NCBI GenBank assembly: GCA_035550315.1
Contig: DASZPL010000167.1
Coordinates: 1-25,440, forward strand
From: DASZPL01 sp035550315
Lineage (GTDB): Bacteria > Actinomycetota > Actinomycetes > JAFAQI01
Length of the DNA stretch: 25,440 bases
Reading direction: 5' to 3'
Part shown: positions 21,430 through 25,440 of the stretch, one piece after another
How positions within the stretch are numbered: position 1 is the first letter of the stretch
Layout: every line of letters begins with the position of its first letter
The notes under the pieces: generated by a model
Databases searched by the model: none
The model's input: the letters and a program-made list of their open reading frames with translations, nothing else
Told to the model about the DNA's origin: nothing
Position numbers and translations under genes: made by a program

Positions 21430-22701
21430 TCAGTCGCCGGCGGTGCGCTTGGCCGACTCCGCGGCGGCCCAGGCGAAGACGCCCTTGGCCATGGTTGAAG
21501 TGGCCGCTTCGGTGCGTCGTTTGAAGACCTCGGCGCGCGCGGCGTGCACGCCGGCGTCGTCGGGCGCCGCGAGGGCGGCGAGCTCGGCCAGATGGCCGGC
21601 CAGCCGGAGCGAGTCGTCGTCGCCGGCGCTGGCAAGCGCGTTCGCCCGGTCGGCCAGCGTGCCCGCGCCACCGGCCAGGTCCGCGAGCTCGCGCGCTAGC
21701 GCCGCTTCCGCCGCCGGCTTCAGGTTCGCGGGGTTGCCGTCGTACCAGCCGCCGTAGAGCCGCCAGACGTTGCGCACGACGAACTCCGGCTCGTCGTACA
21801 CCGGCTGCAAGTACGGCTTGTCGAGCAGGTGCTGCGGCGCCCGGACGGTGTGGATCAGCTCGTCCAGCCGCGCGCCGGCGTTCATCAACTCGACCGCTTG
21901 GTCGTGCAGCGTCTGGAGCAGCTCGGCGGTGTCGAGCAGCGCCGTCTTGACTCGTTCGGCACCGACGATCGGGACGCCGTGGCCCGGCAGCAGCAGCTCC
22001 GCGCCCAGTGCGGCCATCTCGCGGCACGCCCGCGCCCACTCGAGCGGATAGCGCTGCACCTTCTGCGGGTTGCCGGCATTCGGCGACGCCCAGATGAAGA
22101 GGTCACCGCAGCACAGCGTCCGGTGCTCGGGCAGCCAGGTCCAGGTGTGGTCGTCGGTCTCACCGCGGGCGTGGTGCAGCTCGACGGTCGTGCCGCCGAC
22201 CGACATCGTGAGCGCCGCCCGATACGTCACGTCCGGGTAGCGGTAGTTCATCGGCCACTTCAGGCCGGGGATCTGGAACTGCCGCTGGTTGATGACCGCG
22301 TTGTAGCCGTTGGTCAGCTTGTAGCGGTCGAACCGTGCCGGCATCGCTTCGTGCGCGACGACCTGCGGGGCGGGCCAGCCGTTGTCAGCTGCCTCCGCTT
22401 CGAAGACCGGTACGCCGAAGACGTGGTCGATGTGACCGTGCGAGTAGACGGCGGTGTTCAGCCGCTGGTCGCTCCAGGCGCGGATCTTCTGATGGATGGT
22501 CGTGGCGAACATCTCGCTGCCGGTGTCGACGAGCACCAAGCCGTCGGGCGTCCGGATGGCGCTGACGTTCGCAAACGACGGGATGAACGCGACGTCATCC
22601 GTCAGCGGCTCGAGGTCGCCGTCGACGAACAGCTGATGGCCGCTGTCGATGACAGCATCGCCGTTCCACAGTCGTTCCGCGAAGTCGAGCGTTGCTCCCA
22701 T
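21430..22701 (-). CDS. Type III (metallo-beta-lactamase-fold) alkylsulfatase, short form
   Basis: The 423-residue protein is expected to hydrolyse alkyl sulfates at a binuclear Zn site. The metal motif is S-H88-G-H90-I-D92-H93, with further candidate ligands E181 (RGETDDH), D200 (CCGDLF) and H241 (LPGHGVP). The alkylsulfatase dimerisation signature GGWYDGNPANLKP (317-329) is nearly identical to that of SdsA1/BDS1-type enzymes. Those are about 620-660 residues with a C-terminal SCP2-like domain; this one stops after a helical region and lacks that domain. There is no signal peptide. The ATG at 22701 has no good ribosome binding site; a TAGTCT box 6 nt upstream (minus strand, 22713-22708) suggests a leaderless start. 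It is expressed alone. Confidence 0.87.
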   Translation of the reverse strand: MGATLDFAERLWNGDAVIDSGHQLFVDGDLEPLTDDVAFIPSFANVSAIRTPDGLVLVDTGSEMFATTIHQKIRAWSDQRLNTAVYSHGHIDHVFGVPVFEAEAADNGWPAPQVVAHEAMPARFDRYKLTNGYNAVINQRQFQIPGLKWPMNYRYPDVTYRAALTMSVGGTTVELHHARGETDDHTWTWLPEHRTLCCGDLFIWASPNAGNPQKVQRYPLEWARACREMAALGAELLLPGHGVPIVGAERVKTALLDTAELLQTLHDQAVELMNAGARLDELIHTVRAPQHLLDKPYLQPVYDEPEFVVRNVWRLYGGWYDGNPANLKPAAEAALARELADLAGGAGTLADRANALASAGDDDSLRLAGHLAELAALAAPDDAGVHAARAEVFKRRTEAATSTMAKGVFAWAAAESAKRTAGD

Positions 22702-22756
22702 GCCAGCAGACTAGTGGCATCGGCCACGCCAATACACCGGCGAGGTCGCGGCCCCG

Positions 22757-25440
22757 CTACTTGATCTCGACGGCTTGGTGGAAGGTGCCGCGGTTCTCGA
22801 AGGGCTGCGGCGGGGTGTCGACGGCGCCCGCCGTGGTCGCGAGGTTCTCGTCGCAGGTCGGCGTCGACTGCTTCGGGCAGAGCACCGGCTTGCGCCAGGC
22901 GGCCGGGTTGCCGCCGTTCGCCTTCACCAGTCGGGCGGTGGCACCGTGCAGCGCGCCGCGCAGCACGTGGCGGCAGCCGGCGAGCGTCCCGCGGCCGCAG
23001 TAACGGCCGGCCGGGTTCGACGGATTCCGCTCACCGAGCACCTTGTGCAGCACGCCGAGCACCTGGCTCTGCCAGCCGCCGAAGAACCCGGACGACGTCG
23101 GTGGCTGGCCGAGGTCGAGGCCCTCCTCGTCGGAGATGCGGCGCACCAGTGACTGGCCGATGACCGGGTCGTAGATCCGATGCACCATCCGGGTCCACCA
23201 GACGTCGAACGTCATGACGGCGGCGCTGTGGTCGTCGTACGTCCGGCCGCCGGTCGCCCGTCGGTGCGCGCCGCTGTGCAGCCACCGTCGCATGTCGGCG
23301 ACCAGCGCACGTTCGCGTCGGTTGTGCACGTGGCCCAGCACGCGCAGCATCGCCGGCAACACCTTGACCGCGCGCAGGTCGCGGGTGCTCGCGTTGCCCG
23401 CGATGCCGACGAGGTCGGCCAGCGTCAGCTTGTGGCCGGTGCGGATGGCGTGCCGCGTCGGATCGGCCAGCAGCTCGACCCGCTGTACCTGGCCCCAGCT
23501 CCACACGCCGGGTGACGACGCCATCCCGCGGGCGCCCTTATTGTTCCAGGAGGCGAGGTAGCCGCGCTTCGGGTCGATCGAGAACGGGTTGAACGACGGC
23601 GCTTGCCGCCGGTAGTGGTACGTCGACGGCCGGAAGCCGACCCAGTCGTCGCGACCAGTGCCCCACAGCGGCAGCTGCAGGCTGCTGTGCTGCGGATGCC
23701 GTTGGAACCAGCCGCTGGCGAACCATGCGATGTGCGAGCGCGAGACGTAGAACCAGTTTTCGTTGCCGGTGAAGTGGCGCATCGCGCCGATGAACTGCCG
23801 CGGCGAGTGCACCTTGCCTTCCGCGAGCAGCTCGAACGCGACGATGCTGCGGGCGCCGTGGTGGTAGACGGCGGTCGCCCGGGTCAGCGCCACCGGGTGG
23901 CGGCCGACCCGGGCGAAGCCGACGACCGGGCCGTGGACGCTGCGCTCCGTGCGGAGCGTGACCGTTTCCGGCAGTGACGGCGACGTCGGCGCCAGCGGCG
24001 TCCGCTCGACGACCGTCCGGTGGGTGAACGCGCGGCACTTCCCGCGGTAGCGGTAGTGGGTCGAGGCGAAGGTTGGGCGCGACCCGTCCGGGTTGCACAA
24101 CTTCTCCGCGAAGGTGTCGGCGTTGTCGCCCAGCGCGGTCGTGCCGGTCCACGCGAAGTTCTTGGTGTGCCCGATCAGCGGATACGGGCTGGCGCCCGGG
24201 AACACCACGCCGGAGACCTGGATGCCGGGCATGTGCAGCTCGTACTCGTCGAAGATCTCCGGCGAGTAGTAGCCGACCTGCGGGCCCATCGCCGCGATCG
24301 GATGGCCGCTGCGGGTGTAGCGGCCCTCGACCAGTAGCGCGTTGGAGTCCTCGTCCGGCATCCGCAGCCCGCGGCGGGCCAGCGTGTCCGCCCAGGCGGG
24401 CATGTCGTGGCCGGCGAAGGCCGACCGCGATGCCGCCAGCGGCTTGTTGATGCTGACCACCGCGTTGCGCGGCCGAAGGGTGCCCGGCGTCAGGTGGGCG
24501 TTCGCGGACCGATGCACCGCGCCGGTGTGGTCGCTGCGGAAGCTGCGCGCCGTCGTGGTGAACGCGTCCGGATCGTCGCGCAGCCGCAGGTCGTCGAACA
24601 CCTGCCGGCCGCGGCGGTCGCCGAGCCGGTGCTCGAGCCGGCTGAGGATGTCGGACTGGAACTGCTCGCCGTCGCCGGCGACGGTGAACTGTGCGATCAG
24701 CAGGTAGGCCTCGGCGGCGGTGTCGGCGAGGGTCCAGGGCCGCGGGTGCCCGCCGAGGGCGACGTACTCCGCCGGGAGCAAGGTCGGGTTCCGCCGCGTT
24801 GCCGCGATGAACCCGTTGATCCCGGCGACGTACCGCTCGATGTCGTGCAACGCCTGGCGGCCGGCCTTGCCTTCCTGCCGGGCGACCGCCTTGACCTCCT
24901 TGGTGAGCTCCGCGGGGGACAGGTCGAACTGGTCGAGCTGCGCGCTGTCGGCGCCGATCGCGCTCGGCCCGAGCAGCCCCGCCTGCTCGCCCTCCGCCGT
25001 GCGCCGCAGCACGTCCATCAGAAACAGCCGATCCTGCGCAGTGACATAGCCGGCGGCGTACATTCCGGCCGAGCGCGTGCTGGCGTAGATGTGCGGCACT
25101 TCGAAGCGCTTGTCGCGGATCACCGTCGCGCCCGCGATCGGATGCTCGACGGAGCCGACGTCCGAGCCGCGCGGCACCGAGAAGTCGGAGTTCTTGTAGA
25201 AGTGCCGGAGGTCACGGTCGTTGCGCGGCTGGTGGGTGATCACGGCGTTGTAAAGGGCGGCCTGGTTGGTGAACGTCGCCGGGGCCTGGCCGGTGACTTC
25301 GAATCGCGCGAGGTCGAGCAGGCTGGTTGCCTGCCCTTCGCCGTACCCGAGCACGCTGTGAAACCCGCCCTCGTCGTGCTGGAAGCTGGGTACGTCGGCC
25401 ACCGCCGCCCGAGAGTTGTCAGCGTTTGCGGGGGCCATAG
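22757..25440 (-). CDS. Penicillin acylase family (S45) Ntn hydrolase, 5' end uncertain
   Basis: The frame is open from the window edge to the stop at 22757 (about 893 residues). It has the S45 layout: an alpha region with EVPHIYASTRSAGMYAAGYVTAQDRLFLMD, a spacer, then the beta chain starting at Ser365 in EDSNALLVEG. This Ser becomes the N-terminal nucleophile after autocatalytic cleavage. Such enzymes hydrolyse amide bonds of acylated compounds (beta-lactams, acyl-homoserine lactones and others) and are usually exported. No signal peptide is visible. The first in-frame ATG (25438) lies inside a palindromic repeat that also occurs at 19454, and a GTG at 25402 is an alternative. The true start may lie outside the window. 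The substrate is unknown. Confidence 0.85.
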   Translation of the reverse strand, partial: MAPANADNSRAAVADVPSFQHDEGGFHSVLGYGEGQATSLLDLARFEVTGQAPATFTNQAALYNAVITHQPRNDRDLRHFYKNSDFSVPRGSDVGSVEHPIAGATVIRDKRFEVPHIYASTRSAGMYAAGYVTAQDRLFLMDVLRRTAEGEQAGLLGPSAIGADSAQLDQFDLSPAELTKEVKAVARQEGKAGRQALHDIERYVAGINGFIAATRRNPTLLPAEYVALGGHPRPWTLADTAAEAYLLIAQFTVAGDGEQFQSDILSRLEHRLGDRRGRQVFDDLRLRDDPDAFTTTARSFRSDHTGAVHRSANAHLTPGTLRPRNAVVSINKPLAASRSAFAGHDMPAWADTLARRGLRMPDEDSNALLVEGRYTRSGHPIAAMGPQVGYYSPEIFDEYELHMPGIQVSGVVFPGASPYPLIGHTKNFAWTGTTALGDNADTFAEKLCNPDGSRPTFASTHYRYRGKCRAFTHRTVVERTPLAPTSPSLPETVTLRTERSVHGPVVGFARVGRHPVALTRATAVYHHGARSIVAFELLAEGKVHSPRQFIGAMRHFTGNENWFYVSRSHIAWFASGWFQRHPQHSSLQLPLWGTGRDDWVGFRPSTYHYRRQAPSFNPFSIDPKRGYLASWNNKGARGMASSPGVWSWGQVQRVELLADPTRHAIRTGHKLTLADLVGIAGNASTRDLRAVKVLPAMLRVLGHVHNRRERALVADMRRWLHSGAHRRATGGRTYDDHSAAVMTFDVWWTRMVHRIYDPVIGQSLVRRISDEEGLDLGQPPTSSGFFGGWQSQVLGVLHKVLGERNPSNPAGRYCGRGTLAGCRHVLRGALHGATARLVKANGGNPAAWRKPVLCPKQSTPTCDENLATTAGAVDTPPQPFENRGTFHQAVEIK
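25416..25440. repeat. Second copy of the palindromic repeat, cut by window edge
   Basis: Positions 25416-25435 are identical to the left arm and first loop bases of the hairpin at 19454, and 23 of 25 bases match to the window end. The expected right arm would lie beyond the window. It overlaps the 5' end of the acylase reading frame. Confidence 0.75.

Overview
The window is high-GC DNA from a bacterium that is very probably an actinomycete. Protein-coding genes fill almost all of it. Several promoters have TANNNT -10 boxes placed 6-8 nt before a start codon (leaderless mRNA), GTG starts are common, and 1-4 bp stop/start overlaps link many genes. Arylsulfatases, a TetR/haloalkane dehalogenase pair and a LIV-type ABC importer fit a soil actinomycete that degrades organic compounds. 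No rRNA, tRNA, CRISPR array, transposase or integrase was seen.

Layout. (1) 1-1100: the 5' end of a type I sulfatase runs off the left edge (minus strand), divergent from a DMT-type membrane transporter. (2) 1256-2668: two adjacent plus-strand genes of unknown function. One encodes three tandem Trp-rich repeats of about 60 residues. The other encodes a helical domain with a Pro/Thr tail and is visibly lower in GC. (3) 2675-5912: a small catabolic module. A TetR regulator sits between a DUF1330 / lipocalin-like operon (minus) and a haloalkane dehalogenase (plus). Two 17-bp operators with matching TGACA...TGTCA arms lie on the two target promoters. A second DUF1330-like protein follows. (4) 5995-17130: a minus-strand, translationally coupled operon. 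Its order is substrate-binding protein, a single-chain LivH-LivM-LivF-LivG transporter of 1260 residues, a secreted anchored protein, a DedA membrane protein, an RNase Z-like metallo-beta-lactamase-fold hydrolase, a SRPBCC protein, and a sulfatase fused to a DJ-1/PfpI (Hsp31-like) domain. (5) 17134-19449: overlapping divergent promoters and a second complete type I arylsulfatase with a C-terminal beta-sandwich. (6) 19454-22701: a DoxD-Rieske fusion divergent from a His-containing membrane protein, then a short type III alkylsulfatase. (7) 22757-25440: a penicillin-acylase-family Ntn hydrolase running off the right edge.

Taken together, the window looks like an organosulfate (and perhaps halogenated compound) acquisition and degradation locus. 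It holds three type I sulfatases, one type III alkylsulfatase, an AtsA/RNase Z-like hydrolase, a dedicated high-affinity importer and sulfur/redox-associated membrane proteins. The substrate is not evident from sequence. The most unusual items are the one-polypeptide Liv transporter, the sulfatase-DJ-1 fusion, the interlocked divergent promoters with a 6-codon leaderless uORF, and a palindromic repeat present at 19454 and again at the right edge.
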